64,000 nucleotides of DNA from Thermoanaerobacterium sp. CMT5567-10 (GCF_030534315.2 NZ_CP130558.2:2718501-2782500); one strand, 5' to 3'. Shown: positions 18,791 to 27,775, counted from the first letter of the stretch. Numbers and translations are program-made. The notes: generated from the sequence alone by a model not told the origin.

Positions 18791-18919
18791 AAAATACCTC
18801 CTTTCAATTAAAATTATATTCATAGTTTGTAACAAATATTATAGGTCCTACGTATATTGTTACTAGAAATATGCAAAATCAAATAAATTATAAAAAATTA
18901 ATCGTAAGGGGGAAATAAA

Positions 18920-19504
18920 ATGGCATTTGCTAAAAAGCTGATTGGAGAACAAGAAGTAGGACCAGGTCCTGTAGAACCAGGTCAACTTCCAGAACCGACT
19001 GAGATAACTTGTATAGAAGTTACAAAAATTTACGATTCTTGCTCACAAAGATTGTGCCTTGACAGCATACCGCCTGTCACATTCGTTCCGACCATCACAA
19101 ATCCCACTTTTGGACGTTGCGAGAATGTTACTGTAACGCTTGTATCGCCTCCTGGATTTACACTGACACCTATTCCTGAAAGACCAGGCTTTGCAAGAGT
19201 GCAGGCTACATTCCAAGTAACATATGATGTTGTAATAACAAATACATCAGGAGACATTCAGACATTAACAGGGTTAACAACAACATTTAATAAAGATATA
19301 GTCTTATATATACCAGAACCGACAACTGCTATCATGAAATATGAAGCGATAGCTGAATGCTTGTTTGGAAGGGTTAATGTTGGAACACCAACAACATTAG
19401 AGATAATTATAGGTGTATGGATCATTATAAAATCTGCTATGGATGTGCAGCTTTTGATTCCTTCGTATGGATTCTGCCCTGTACCACCTGAGTGCGTACC
19501 ATGA
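18920..19504 (+). CDS. Conserved clostridial cysteine-containing protein, possible spore or surface protein
   Basis: A 194-aa protein without signal peptide. It begins with a proline/glycine-rich linker (GPGPVEPGQLPEPTE), then CIEVTKIYDSCSQRLCL, a strand-rich central domain, and a C-terminal part ending YGFCPVPPECVP. Six or more cysteines and this opening motif recall clostridial structural proteins found near sporulation or surface genes, but I cannot name the family. The ATG lies behind AAGGGGGA. It is divergent from the beta-repeat/coiled-coil gene, with about 130 bp between them, so they may share a control region. Confidence 0.6.
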   Translation: MAFAKKLIGEQEVGPGPVEPGQLPEPTEITCIEVTKIYDSCSQRLCLDSIPPVTFVPTITNPTFGRCENVTVTLVSPPGFTLTPIPERPGFARVQATFQVTYDVVITNTSGDIQTLTGLTTTFNKDIVLYIPEPTTAIMKYEAIAECLFGRVNVGTPTTLEIIIGVWIIIKSAMDVQLLIPSYGFCPVPPECVP

Positions 19505-19550
19505 GAGAAAAAATGGATAACCACCAAAGCTAATAAGGCTTATTTTTTTT

Positions 19551-19884
19551 AAGGAGATGAAAATTTTGAATACTTTTTATTTTTGTTTGGAAGGAAGAAA
19601 CCAAAAATGAGATTAATCATAATTATAAGTTTAATAATTTTCATTTTTGTTACAATTTTTCCTTCAAAGATGTTGAAAAAGAAGGCTATTTAAGTTATGC
19701 AACGTATAAAAAAATAGAAAATGAAATAGTTCAAACAGTAAGCTACAAGGGTATTACATCTTATTGTTTTATTACAGGTACAGTTGAAAGAAAAACAAAA
19801 GGCGAAAAAGTCTTTATAGAAATTGATTATGGAGCTTTTTCACTATTTTATAATGTAAGTACAAAGTCATTAGATCTGGTATAA
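19551..19884 (+). pseudogene. Decayed small-protein region with a 20-bp copy of the 22,813 leader
   Basis: AAGGAGATGAAAATTTTGAA at 19551-19570 is identical to 22813-22832, the ribosome binding site and start of a 33-aa membrane protein. Here the frame runs only 14 codons and ends in FCLEGRNQK, resembling the tail of the intact copy (LCLIKEGRD) after loss of the middle. Downstream, an open frame without a start ends at 19884; it reads GYLSYATYKKIENEIVQTVS and then FITGTVERKTKGEKVFIEID. It looks like the 3' part of a broken gene. The remainder of 19,885-20,110 is AT-rich with no recognisable feature. Confidence 0.45.
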
Positions 19885-20110
19885 GTTATTTTGAGGATAA
19901 ATAATAATTTTACCTTAAAAATTTTTTTGAATATTCTATTCGAGGAAATTGCACAATTAAGCTTTTAATTTTTGAACCAAAAAAGGCAATAGCAAAGCTA
20001 AGCATATTAATGCCTGTGGATAACTTATGAACTTTGAAAATTTAACAAAAATAGTTTATAAAATAATTTTCATCCCATGGTTATACAGCTGGTTAAACAC
20101 AGGTAGTTAA

Positions 20111-21328
20111 TTAAGCTACTTTTGGCAATGATTTAGTAACATTAACAGCAATAGTACCTGCAACAAGTGTAATACAGTTTAATAAAGCAAAGGTTTTAGC
20201 TTTCTTAATACCCGCTGAGCGCAGATTGTCAGTATTTAAATAGTCTTTTAATCGGCTGTTACATCTTTCAATAGAAGTTCTAAGGTTATATATCTCTTGC
20301 CACTCATCAGAACTCCTTATTGGAAAGCTAAAATATCTGTTATTTTTCTTGTAATTGATTTTAAGGCAATACCCATAGTTTGAATTGCTGCACCAAGAAG
20401 AACCATGAGGACAATCTATCTTTCCTAATACATGTGGACATCTGAATTTTAAATAATCACCGTCCTTACCCCAATATACAAGTTCATATCCCATAGAACA
20501 AATTGGGTGAAGCCTTTCATTTAATCCTTCTGGTGGAGCAAAACTTCCTCTTTTGTTGTAGGTTATGATTGGTTGTGCATGAAATTCGTTCATAATATAA
20601 TCGTAATTTTCTTTTATATCATAGCCTGAATCCATAATACAGTGTTTTACATCAAATGTATTGCCGTAGAACTCTTTTAGCTTCTTTAATAAGGGTATTG
20701 CTAAAATACTATCATTTACGCTTGCAGGAGTAATTTCTATGGCAAGTGGAAGTTCACTTTTGCAGTCGGCTATTATATGTAGCTTCCATCCAAACCATTT
20801 TATATCATTGCCATCAGTATCTTTTTTCTTTCCCCAGTTAGGAGATTTACCATCATCCTTTAGTTTGGATTTAGGTTTTGGTTTTTCAAAAGCGTTCAAT
20901 TTAGTTGAATCAATAGCTATATTAGTGCTATCAATTATGTTGAGGTCTTTAGCTTTAAGTATTAATTGCTTAAAGTCTTCCTCAAGAGCTTCCGACTTTG
21001 ATATTAGGTTTAAAAATCTGCTAAAGGTTGATGCAGATGGAGTAGGACCAAATACACTAAAGCCACAGTTATATCTAAATACAGGGTCTGATTTTAATCT
21101 ATCTACAAGCTTTGCTATATTGGGAATTTTCTCAAGTTGCATAGCAACTAAGGCATAAAGCAAAGGCAGTGGATCATATCCTTTAGGTCCTCTTTTATAT
21201 TCAGATCTTGATAGTGAAAGCACAACATTTGAGAAATCAAGTTGTGAAAAAACCATTTCAAGTTTTGTCTCTGGTTGAAATTTTATTAATTCGTCGAAGG
21301 AAAATAAGCATTCTTGTCGAATATACAT
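20111..21328 (-). mobile_element. IS transposase (DDE, IS4/IS1182-like with DUF772-type N-terminus)
   Basis: A 405-aa transposase. The N-terminal domain (about 30-110) has KRGPKGYDPLPLLYALVAMQ and FSVFGPTPSASTFSRFL. The RNase-H-like catalytic domain has the first Asp in IDSTNIAIDSTKLNAF, the second in HCIMDSGYD and the Glu in YNLRTSIERCNSRLKDYL. It appears intact. ATG 21328 follows AGAGGTG on the minus strand. An imperfect inverted repeat (GTCGAATATA at 21315 with the matching TATATTCGAC near 21371) flanks the 5' leader and could fold over the start. I could not identify terminal inverted repeats or a target duplication. Confidence 0.85.
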
Positions 21329-21513
21329 AAGTAGGTTCACCTCTTTTGTTAAAATTGGGTTGCTACTTATATATTCGACATTTGGGGTGAACTTCCTTTT
21401 TTTATCTTTTAAAAAGTTAAGAATATCAAGCTATTTAAAATATGAAATTCGCTCATTCGATAATTATACATTTCGACGGGTAAAAAGTTATAAAATGTAA
21501 AGGAGAGATGGCT

Positions 21514-22065
21514 TTGATAGAAAGAAAGGATATTTTAATAGGGGAGTTATTAGAATTCATAATAATTTGCATTCTCCCTCTTTTTACTGGATTTATGTTT
21601 GCATATACTTTTAATTTTTTATTTACCCCTTTACCAAGTTATTTTTATTTAAATTCTAACGTTTCTGAAATTGGGATTATACCTAATAATGATAATAAAG
21701 ATTATATATTAGGCAATTATAGGAAAAGAATATTTATGGAAGAAGCGCCATTTACAAGCAATGGAAGCATTTTTCTTCCTGTCAAGTTTGTAGCTATTGC
21801 GAATGGAATTGATAAAAAATATATTACTTATGAGAATGGGATTTTATCTATAGATAATGGAACTAAAAAAATAGTATTAGATTGTAACAAAAAAACAATA
21901 AGTATAAATGGAAATATACTTACTGCCCATGGAATTTTGTTGGTAAAAAATAATGAGATATTTTTATCGACTGACTATTTAGAGAAGCTTTTTGATATTA
22001 AAATGGAAATAAAAGGAGAAAAAATAATTTTAAGAAACAATTTATTTCTCAATTTTTTTAATTAA
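21514..22065 (+). CDS. Membrane-anchored protein with copper-amine-oxidase-type stalk domain
   Basis: A 183-aa protein with one N-terminal membrane segment (about 10-35, LLEFIIICILPLFTGFMFA). It is followed by an extracytoplasmic domain with the beta-rich stalk pattern: SIFLPVKFVAIANGI (compare PLRFVAEAL in the family), then KKYITYENGILSI and KTISINGN. Such domains are common in Clostridia as cell-surface structural modules. TTG 21514 lies 8 nt after AGGAG; an ATG at 21508 is also in frame but only 2 nt away. It converges with the next gene, overlapping at the 3' ends by 24 bp. Confidence 0.6.
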   Translation: MIERKDILIGELLEFIIICILPLFTGFMFAYTFNFLFTPLPSYFYLNSNVSEIGIIPNNDNKDYILGNYRKRIFMEEAPFTSNGSIFLPVKFVAIANGIDKKYITYENGILSIDNGTKKIVLDCNKKTISINGNILTAHGILLVKNNEIFLSTDYLEKLFDIKMEIKGEKIILRNNLFLNFFN

Positions 22066-22689
22066 TCTCTGTGTATAGGAAATTTGATAATCATATAATT
22101 CTATTAAGTATAACTTAGAAGTCTTTATAAGGTCTGAGAAGAAATATAAATACGTGATAAAAAGGAAAATTGCGATAAAAAAAGAAGAAGAAAAAATAAT
22201 ATTAGTTGTATTTTTTGTGAAAAAACCTATTATAAAACCTAATAAAGTACTAATAAAGCTTGATAAAGAAGAAATATTTATTTCTGATTCTATTATTTTT
22301 CTTTGTATACTACTTTCTTCTGCTATGTCAGTTAAAATTTCTATTTTGATTGTTTTATTTTTCTCGGCGATTTTTCTATTTATATTAAATCTGATGTCAC
22401 ATTTATCCAATTCTTTTAAGTTTATTAAAAGTTTTTCAAGCTTCATAAGATACAGAAGTAAGATGACTGAACAAAGCAATGATATTATTATCATAAACGG
22501 AAATGGAGGATTTAAAAAAATATAAAGATTACCTGAAACGATTAAAAAAAATATTAATTCAATTAGAAGATAAACATTTCTTCTATGGTATGAAAAGTAA
22601 GTATTTTTATTTTTCATTTTATATGATGGATTAATAAAATTCAGAATAAATTTTTTCAAACTGTCATTGTTTTCTTTGTTATTTTTCAT
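22042..22689 (-). CDS. Unknown four-helix membrane protein
   Basis: A 215-aa product with about four predicted membrane segments: LLIELIFFLIVSGNLYIF, MIIISLLCSVILLLYLM, FISTLLGFIIGFFT and IIFSSSFFIAIFLFITYLYF. A charged cytoplasmic loop (about 85-140) separates the second and third, and the C-terminus is basic. ATG 22689 lies 8 nt after AAAGGAA. I do not recognise the family. A 123-codon frame on the opposite strand covers the same DNA and is probably a shadow. Confidence 0.5.
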   Translation of the reverse strand: MKNNKENNDSLKKFILNFINPSYKMKNKNTYFSYHRRNVYLLIELIFFLIVSGNLYIFLNPPFPFMIIISLLCSVILLLYLMKLEKLLINLKELDKCDIRFNINRKIAEKNKTIKIEILTDIAEESSIQRKIIESEINISSLSSFISTLLGFIIGFFTKNTTNIIFSSSFFIAIFLFITYLYFFSDLIKTSKLYLIELYDYQISYTQRLIKKIEK

Positions 22690-22827
22690 GTACATTTTCC
22701 TTTCTGATTGTTACTTTAAATATAATATCGTCTATAGAGGAATAATATTAATTTTTTACTAGAGCAAAAATGAATTAAATTTAAATTGCATTTTTTGCAA
22801 TACTTTGAACAGAAGGAGATGAAAATT

Positions 22828-22929
22828 TTGAATGCTCTTTATACTACCGGCTTAGCAGCCGGTCTTTTCTTTGGAATAATTTTAGGATTTTTAATTAGTC
22901 TTTGCTTAATAAAAGAAGGAAGAGATTAG
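22828..22929 (+). CDS. 33-aa single-span membrane protein (DUF3789-like)
   Basis: TTG 22828 lies 9 nt after a strong AAGGAG. The product begins MNALYTTGLAAGLFFG and continues with a single hydrophobic helix and the polar tail KEGRD. Tiny proteins of this kind, some classed as DUF3789, are frequent in Gram-positive conjugative elements; their role is unknown. It is the first recognisable gene of the element and lies 14 nt before the replication-initiator-like gene. A deleted copy of its leader occurs at 19551. Confidence 0.55.
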   Translation: MNALYTTGLAAGLFFGIILGFLISLCLIKEGRD

Positions 22930-22943
22930 AGAGGAGGTTAAAC

Positions 22944-24098
22944 ATGGAAAGGAGAAATAGGTCTGCTGCTTTATCAAGCAGAATAATACCATATCATCCA
23001 GAATACAGGAAGATCACAGGTTCTGTTACGGCTGCGATCCTTTTTGAACAATTGGAATACTGGTTTGATAAATATGACTACAATTGCTTTTATAAGTTTT
23101 TAGAGCCAGCACCAAATCATTTTTCATATAAAGAAGGTGATAGCTGGATAGAAGAGCTTGGGTTTTCTATTGATGAATTTAGGTCTGCGTTTGACAAAAT
23201 AGGAGTAAGATATGGCTCCAGAAACGAATTTTTAAAAGCTAAAGAGGAAGGTAGGTTATTTATTAAAAATGGTAAGGAAAAACTTTACTGCAGCTTTATA
23301 GATAAACAGAAGAATGTTACATATTATGTTCGAAACAATGAGCTTGTAGATATGCTATTGGACGAAATTAATCACAAGGAAGTAGAAAATGACGGAGAAT
23401 TTATTAAACCAAAAGTAGAAAATGAAAAAGCCTTATACCCTGACATACCCATCTCCCGAGATGGGAAAAGTCCATCTCCTGGAGATGGAGAAAGTCAATC
23501 TCTAGGAGATAGGAAAAGTCCATCTCTAGAGGTGGGAAAATCCCATCTCCCTTATATCAATAGATTACATCAGGATATTACTCATAAGAATACATCAATC
23601 AATCAATCAGAGGAGATGGATGGACGGATTTTAAAAAATCGGTCAAAAAGTTTAGACGATGATGTGATAGATGAGCTTAAAAACAAATATATGCTTAGTG
23701 ATGATGACATTAAGACATGTATAGAACGGATGAAAGGACGAGATATCAGAAGTCCTATTAATTTTCTTGAAAAAACAATAGAAAACTATATCAAAGAAAA
23801 ATCCATAAGGATGGCTGTAGACAATGTAAAATCAAGCAATTGCGCAAATTATGCCGTACCCAGAAATTATTTTAACGGGTATTCTCAGAGAAAGTACAGC
23901 AGTGAAGATATTGATGAGCTTGAAAAAATGCTTTTAAAAAAATCAAGGTTAAAGAGTGAAGAAAAATTTGGAGGTGATGAGATTGCCAAAGAAAATGATA
24001 GCTTTTTGGAGCGCAAATGGAAGCACAGGGAAAACGACATTGGCAATAGCTTTTGCAACAGCGGTGAAGAAATACAAGACAAATATAGTTCTAGCTGA
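22944..24098 (+). CDS. Replication-initiator-like protein with internal iterons
   Basis: A 384-aa protein. The N-terminal region (about 1-160) resembles the winged-helix replication-type domain of phages and mobile elements: SRIIPYHPEYRKITGSVTAA, FEQLEYWFDKYDYNCFY, DSWIEELGFSIDEFRSAFDK and the strand YYVRNNELVDMLL. A linker (about 170-205) is made of four 8-residue repeats such as GKSPSPGD. The C-terminal part is charged and helical. ATG 22944 follows AGAGGAGG. The linker DNA is an exact 24-bp tandem array, suggesting that the origin lies in the gene, as in some plasmid rep genes. The 3' end overlaps the TadZ-like gene. Confidence 0.6.
   Translation: MERRNRSAALSSRIIPYHPEYRKITGSVTAAILFEQLEYWFDKYDYNCFYKFLEPAPNHFSYKEGDSWIEELGFSIDEFRSAFDKIGVRYGSRNEFLKAKEEGRLFIKNGKEKLYCSFIDKQKNVTYYVRNNELVDMLLDEINHKEVENDGEFIKPKVENEKALYPDIPISRDGKSPSPGDGESQSLGDRKSPSLEVGKSHLPYINRLHQDITHKNTSINQSEEMDGRILKNRSKSLDDDVIDELKNKYMLSDDDIKTCIERMKGRDIRSPINFLEKTIENYIKEKSIRMAVDNVKSSNCANYAVPRNYFNGYSQRKYSSEDIDELEKMLLKKSRLKSEEKFGGDEIAKENDSFLERKWKHRENDIGNSFCNSGEEIQDKYSSS
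23451..23546 (+). repeat. Four tandem 24-bp iteron-like repeats inside the initiator-like gene
   Basis: Units start at 23451, 23475, 23499 and 23523. The core reads TCTCctgGAGATGG followed by a GAAAAGTC-like stretch. Each of the first three units is itself a dyad (ATCTC with GAGAT). A partial fifth unit starts at 23547. Confidence 0.7.
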
Positions 24099-24711
24099 CT
24101 TTAAAGAGGTTATGCCCCATATTCACAAATATTTTGGAATTGAGCTTAGCGATAAATCTGATATTTACGAGGCAGTTGAGGACAAACGGGATGTGTTTGC
24201 CATAATAAAGCACCACTTGAATAAAAAGCAGAATACATGGATTCTTTCTGGCATTTCTATAAACGATTTTTCAAAGTTTCAAGAGAAACATTTTTCAATA
24301 ATGCTTGAGACACTGAAGAAGGAGTTTGATTATGTTTTACTTGATACAAATGCAGGAGTGTTTTTTTCGTCAACTTATACAGCTTTAAAAAATAGTGATG
24401 TAATTTTATGTGTGACAGCACCGACTATTTGGAGCATTGAGGATACTGCAGAAATGATCGAATTCGTCTGTGAGAGATGGGGAATAGACAAAAACAAGTT
24501 TAAAATTATTCTAAATGCGTCAGTAAAAAGCGAAGTTGATATCAACACTGCTGAGAAAATTATAGGTGTAGAAACTTTTAACGTAAGATATGGGGAGAAA
24601 AATGTATTTCGCGATGTTGGTAGAATTGTTAAGGTTTTGATTGGCAAAGACATTGAAGATATAGGACATATCAAAGCGGTCGGGGAGGTGAAAAGCATTG
24701 GCGCTGATTGA
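23983..24711 (+). CDS. TadZ/CpaE-like ParA-superfamily ATPase
   Basis: A 242-aa MinD/ParA-type ATPase. The deviant Walker A is SANGSTGKTTLAIAFA (near residue 10). Further motifs are FDYVLLDTNAGVFFSSTY (Walker B/switch) and VILCVTAPTIWSIEDTAEM. TadZ/CpaE proteins place Tad secretion machines at the cell pole, and the neighbouring cpaF and tadBC favour that role over plasmid partition. TTG 23983 was chosen 6-7 nt after GGAGGTG. It overlaps the preceding gene by 116 bp and the following cpaF by 14 bp, showing a tightly packed operon. Confidence 0.75.
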   Translation: MPKKMIAFWSANGSTGKTTLAIAFATAVKKYKTNIVLADFKEVMPHIHKYFGIELSDKSDIYEAVEDKRDVFAIIKHHLNKKQNTWILSGISINDFSKFQEKHFSIMLETLKKEFDYVLLDTNAGVFFSSTYTALKNSDVILCVTAPTIWSIEDTAEMIEFVCERWGIDKNKFKIILNASVKSEVDINTAEKIIGVETFNVRYGEKNVFRDVGRIVKVLIGKDIEDIGHIKAVGEVKSIGAD

Positions 24712-25840
24712 TCCTTTTGTACCTGATGATACTATGAAGTATGATGCAAATGCAAATTTTTCTGTTGAAGACACATGTGATGAAGTTACTGCAGAAATTG
24801 TTGAAAGATACCCTAAAATAGTTGCTGAGATTGAAGCTGGAACGTCTTCTCGTAAGATTTTGGAAAATAAAATAAGAGAAATAGTTGTTGACAAAAAGAT
24901 ATATCATGGCAGTATTGAGTCATTTATGCAGAAAATATTTGATGTTCTTTTTGGATATGGACCACTTCAACCGTACATTGATGATCCTGAGGTATCTGAT
25001 ATCCTTGTCAATTCATTCAATACTGTTTATATTAAAAAATTTGGCGAGAAATTTTTAATACCCGTAAATTTTGGAAGTGAGGAGAAACTTACAAGATACT
25101 GCTATAAAATAGCTGCTATGTGCGGTGGAAAGCTGGATGAAAACTCAAATGTAGAGGCAGTTCTTACAGACAGAAAAAGAAATTTAAGAATTGTTATATC
25201 TCTTAAGCCTATTAATGTTATTTCACCGTCTATTTCGATAAGAAAGCCTACAACCGGCTTTACTATTGATGAGCTTGTAGAAAAAGGAATGTTTTTGGAT
25301 GAGGAGAAGGAGCTTTTTGAAAGTGCAGTAAGAGATAGAAAAACTATTGTAATTGCCGGAAAAGGCGGCAGTGGAAAGACAACTCTATTAGGTGCGTTGA
25401 TTAATGAAGTTCCTTATGAGGAAAGAGGGCTTTTAATTCAGGAGACATTTGAAATCAAGCCAAAACATCCGGATGTTATCTGCAAGCTTGTAAGAATTTC
25501 AGATAACCCGGAAATAAAAAGCTATACTTTGTTTGAGCTTACAAAATTAGGGCTACTTATGAGCATGGACAGGATTTTTATAGGTGAAATAAAGGATAGA
25601 GAGGCTATGGACTTTTTTAATGCTGTTTTCACAGGTCATCGTGGCAGTATGGCTACTGTTCATGCTAATTCTGCAAAAGAGGTAATTGATAGATTGGTAC
25701 TTTTGATGAAGAGGTCAGGAACAGATGTACCTATAGAGGATTTAAGGCAGATGCTTTTCTCCTGTATAGATATGATAATTTTTATGGAAGATTACAGAGT
25801 TAAAGAAATATTGGATATGAAAGGAGGTGGCACTGCTTGA
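24698..25840 (+). CDS. cpaF: CpaF/TadA-type secretion ATPase
   Basis: The hexameric motor of Tad pilus assembly. The N-terminal domain includes FGYGPLQPYIDDPEVSDILV, typical of CpaF. The ATPase domain has Walker A IAGKGGSGKTTLLGAL (about 218-233), an acidic Walker B region (MSMDRIFIGEIKDREAMDFF), and GHRGSMATVHANSAKEVIDR with the His box. The 380-aa length is usual. TTG start behind GGAGGTG. It is followed by the two membrane platform proteins, giving the normal TadA-TadB-TadC order. Confidence 0.92.
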   Translation: MALIDPFVPDDTMKYDANANFSVEDTCDEVTAEIVERYPKIVAEIEAGTSSRKILENKIREIVVDKKIYHGSIESFMQKIFDVLFGYGPLQPYIDDPEVSDILVNSFNTVYIKKFGEKFLIPVNFGSEEKLTRYCYKIAAMCGGKLDENSNVEAVLTDRKRNLRIVISLKPINVISPSISIRKPTTGFTIDELVEKGMFLDEEKELFESAVRDRKTIVIAGKGGSGKTTLLGALINEVPYEERGLLIQETFEIKPKHPDVICKLVRISDNPEIKSYTLFELTKLGLLMSMDRIFIGEIKDREAMDFFNAVFTGHRGSMATVHANSAKEVIDRLVLLMKRSGTDVPIEDLRQMLFSCIDMIIFMEDYRVKEILDMKGGGTA

Positions 25841-26730
25841 TTTACTTGAGCTTTATTCAGTTTGTACTGCTGTCTTTAATCATATATACTGCGGCGGTTT
25901 ATGTAGAACGTATCAAATTTAAAAAAAGATTGATTGAGTGGCATTTCAGTGAAAGAGGTTTTATAGCAGGAAAAGGAAGTAAAATCTTAAAAAGTATAGA
26001 TGTACTTCTCGCACAGTCAGGCCTTAAGAGAAGATTGCCTTTTCTCAATGCAAAAAATATAGCTGCAATAAATTTAGTAATTCTAGCTTTGGCTGTTTAT
26101 TTTTTTCGCAGGCTTGGATTTGCAGCGTTGTTTTACGCTTTTGCAGCTCTGTATTTGCCATTTGCATTTATGATGCTTCTTTCGTCCATAAATGTTAAAA
26201 AAGTTAAAGAAGCGTATCTTGCCTTCTTGACGACCTTTATGGGGTTTTATAATATTGAAGACAATATAATTAATGCTTTAAAATCTACTGCACCTTATAT
26301 CTCAAATCCTTTAAAGTCAATCATTGAAAAAAATGTTTTTCAATTTGAAAAAACTCAGATAAGCGTATTAGAGTGTTTGGATAACATGGCATCTGAGGCA
26401 GGAAACAATGAATTCAGGAAGTTTATAAATTTTGCTAAAATGAGCGTTAAATACGGCGGCAATTTTAATAAGGCGATAACTAAGCTTAAAGATCAGGCGG
26501 AAAAACTTTATTCACTTGAAGCTATTAAGTCTGCTAATGCCTATGTAGGAAGTATTGTAATACTTGTCATGATAGTTATGAATCTAATGCTTATGGTGAA
26601 TATTTCAAGTGATCCTGATATTGTATATATTGTTAAAAATACAGTTACAGGACAGGTTATAGCGGTGTCTAATGCTGTTTCCATTATTTTCGGATTATAC
26701 ATGATTAAGAATATTAATTCTTCTGTTTGA
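25837..26730 (+). CDS. TadB-like pilus platform protein
   Basis: A 297-aa inner-membrane platform protein of the type II secretion F family. It has an N-terminal membrane segment, a pair near 70-110 (INLVILALAVYFF, LFYAFAALYLPFAFMMLL), a cytoplasmic helical domain with the F-domain pattern (LTTFMGFYNIEDNIINAL, ASEAGNNEFRKFINFAKM), and two C-terminal segments. The start overlaps the cpaF stop, and the ribosome binding site AAAGGAGGTGG lies inside cpaF. TadB and TadC form the assembly platform recruited by the CpaF motor. Confidence 0.82.
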   Translation: MIYLSFIQFVLLSLIIYTAAVYVERIKFKKRLIEWHFSERGFIAGKGSKILKSIDVLLAQSGLKRRLPFLNAKNIAAINLVILALAVYFFRRLGFAALFYAFAALYLPFAFMMLLSSINVKKVKEAYLAFLTTFMGFYNIEDNIINALKSTAPYISNPLKSIIEKNVFQFEKTQISVLECLDNMASEAGNNEFRKFINFAKMSVKYGGNFNKAITKLKDQAEKLYSLEAIKSANAYVGSIVILVMIVMNLMLMVNISSDPDIVYIVKNTVTGQVIAVSNAVSIIFGLYMIKNINSSV

Positions 26731-26736
26731 AAGGGG

Positions 26737-27564
26737 ATGTTAAAGATTATTTACAGCCTTTTTTTAATGCTTTTACTGGCTTTTTTAATTTATACAGTTA
26801 TTAAGGAGTATGAAATTTATAGGCTTAGAAAAAGAATCTACCGTATAAAGCCTATAGATGAAATTTCAAAGCTTTTGGGAAAGACAGTAAAGAAAAGTGC
26901 GCTTGATAAAATAAATGAAATGCTTAAAGCAGCGGGAAACCCCTTAAAGCTTACAGCAGAGACGTATATTCTTGCCCACATAGGGCTTCTTTTATTTGCA
27001 GTTATATACATTTATTTAACTAAAATGAGTGGATTGCAGGCTGCTTTACTATTTTTGCTTAGCATATTTGGATTGGATTTATATATTCAGTCTGCAAGAA
27101 AGGACCGCATAGAGAAATTTAAAAGAGAAATGCCTGAAATAGTGGACTTATTTGAGCTGGGAGCGGCGGCTGACGTGCCGCTTGAAGATATATTTTTGAT
27201 TACAGCTAAGTCAGCGAAGTCAAAGGAGGTGAGAAGTGCAATAACGAAGCTTGCTGCAGAGTACATTATGACAAGAGAAAAGGAGGTGGCACTAAGAAAG
27301 TTTACTAGTGAAGTCAATCTGCCAGAGGCTAATGTCTTAGCAATGGCTTTGCTGCAAGGGGACAGGACAGGGAGAACTGTGGAAATTTTATCGACTCTTT
27401 CATCTTCGCTTTTTAATACTGCAGCATCTAAGATAGCACGTGAGGACAAATCCATGGAATATAAGGTCCTTATTGCTATTTTCTTTTTAATGGCTTCCAT
27501 AGTTACGCTGTACATTTATTCATATTTTACAAACATTCAAAGTGGATTAAAAATGATTTTTTAA
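26737..27564 (+). CDS. TadC-like pilus platform protein
   Basis: A 275-aa partner of TadB. It has membrane segments at about 1-20, 80-95 and 98-112, and a C-terminal one (VLIAIFFLMASIVTLYIYSY). The F-domain has EMPEIVDLFELGAAADVPLED and LPEANVLAMALLQGDRTGR, which resemble TadC closely. The ATG abuts AAAGGGG, an unusually short spacing, so the true start could be slightly downstream. It is followed 13 nt later by the pilin gene. Confidence 0.82.
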   Translation: MLKIIYSLFLMLLLAFLIYTVIKEYEIYRLRKRIYRIKPIDEISKLLGKTVKKSALDKINEMLKAAGNPLKLTAETYILAHIGLLLFAVIYIYLTKMSGLQAALLFLLSIFGLDLYIQSARKDRIEKFKREMPEIVDLFELGAAADVPLEDIFLITAKSAKSKEVRSAITKLAAEYIMTREKEVALRKFTSEVNLPEANVLAMALLQGDRTGRTVEILSTLSSSLFNTAASKIAREDKSMEYKVLIAIFFLMASIVTLYIYSYFTNIQSGLKMIF

Positions 27565-27577
27565 GGAGGCAGATTCT

Positions 27578-27775
27578 GTGTTGAAGAAATTTAAGGATTC
27601 AATTAAAAAATCTTTACTAAACTCAAAAGGTCTTAGTGAACTTGTTTCAATAGCTTTAATAATTTTGTTTGTGGTTCTTGTTGCAGCAAACCCTATTAGA
27701 AATCTTGGACAGACGACGAGTTCAGGTATTTCAAACCTTAATAGCCAAATGCAGCAGGTTCTAAATGGACAGTAA
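27578..27775 (+). CDS. Flp-like pilin
   Basis: A 65-aa small pilin candidate. It has a basic N-terminus (KKFKDSIKKSLLNSKG), a single hydrophobic helix (SELVSIALIILFVVLVAA) and a polar S/N/Q-rich tail. Flp prepilins are cut after Gly with Glu at +5; here the nearest Gly-x-x-Glu (KGLSEL) places Glu at +3, so the processing site is atypical. GTG start 8 nt after AAGGAGG. Position between tadC and tadE, with a prepilin peptidase in the same cluster, supports a pilin role. Confidence 0.72.
   Translation: MLKKFKDSIKKSLLNSKGLSELVSIALIILFVVLVAANPIRNLGQTTSSGISNLNSQMQQVLNGQ

Noticed and set aside
19607-19693. A 28-codon hydrophobic frame (MRLIIIIS...)
   Set aside because: It has no ribosome binding site, and its DNA overlaps the decayed frame that continues to 19,884.
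20060-21420. Terminal inverted repeats and target duplication of the IS
   Set aside because: I looked for matching ends on both sides of the transposase and found only an internal repeat around its leader; the element limits cannot be supported.
22154-22525. A 123-codon plus-strand frame
   Set aside because: It lies entirely opposite the multi-span membrane gene on the minus strand, which has the better ribosome binding site; its composition is that of an antisense shadow.
23451-23546. Short regular repeats considered as a CRISPR array
   Set aside because: The units are contiguous 24-bp repeats with no spacers, lie in frame inside a gene, and no cas genes are present.
23983-24711. ParA partner of a type I plasmid partition system
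   Set aside because: It overlaps cpaF and begins a Tad cluster, no ParB lies nearby, and partition is better explained by the ParM cassette at 30,758.
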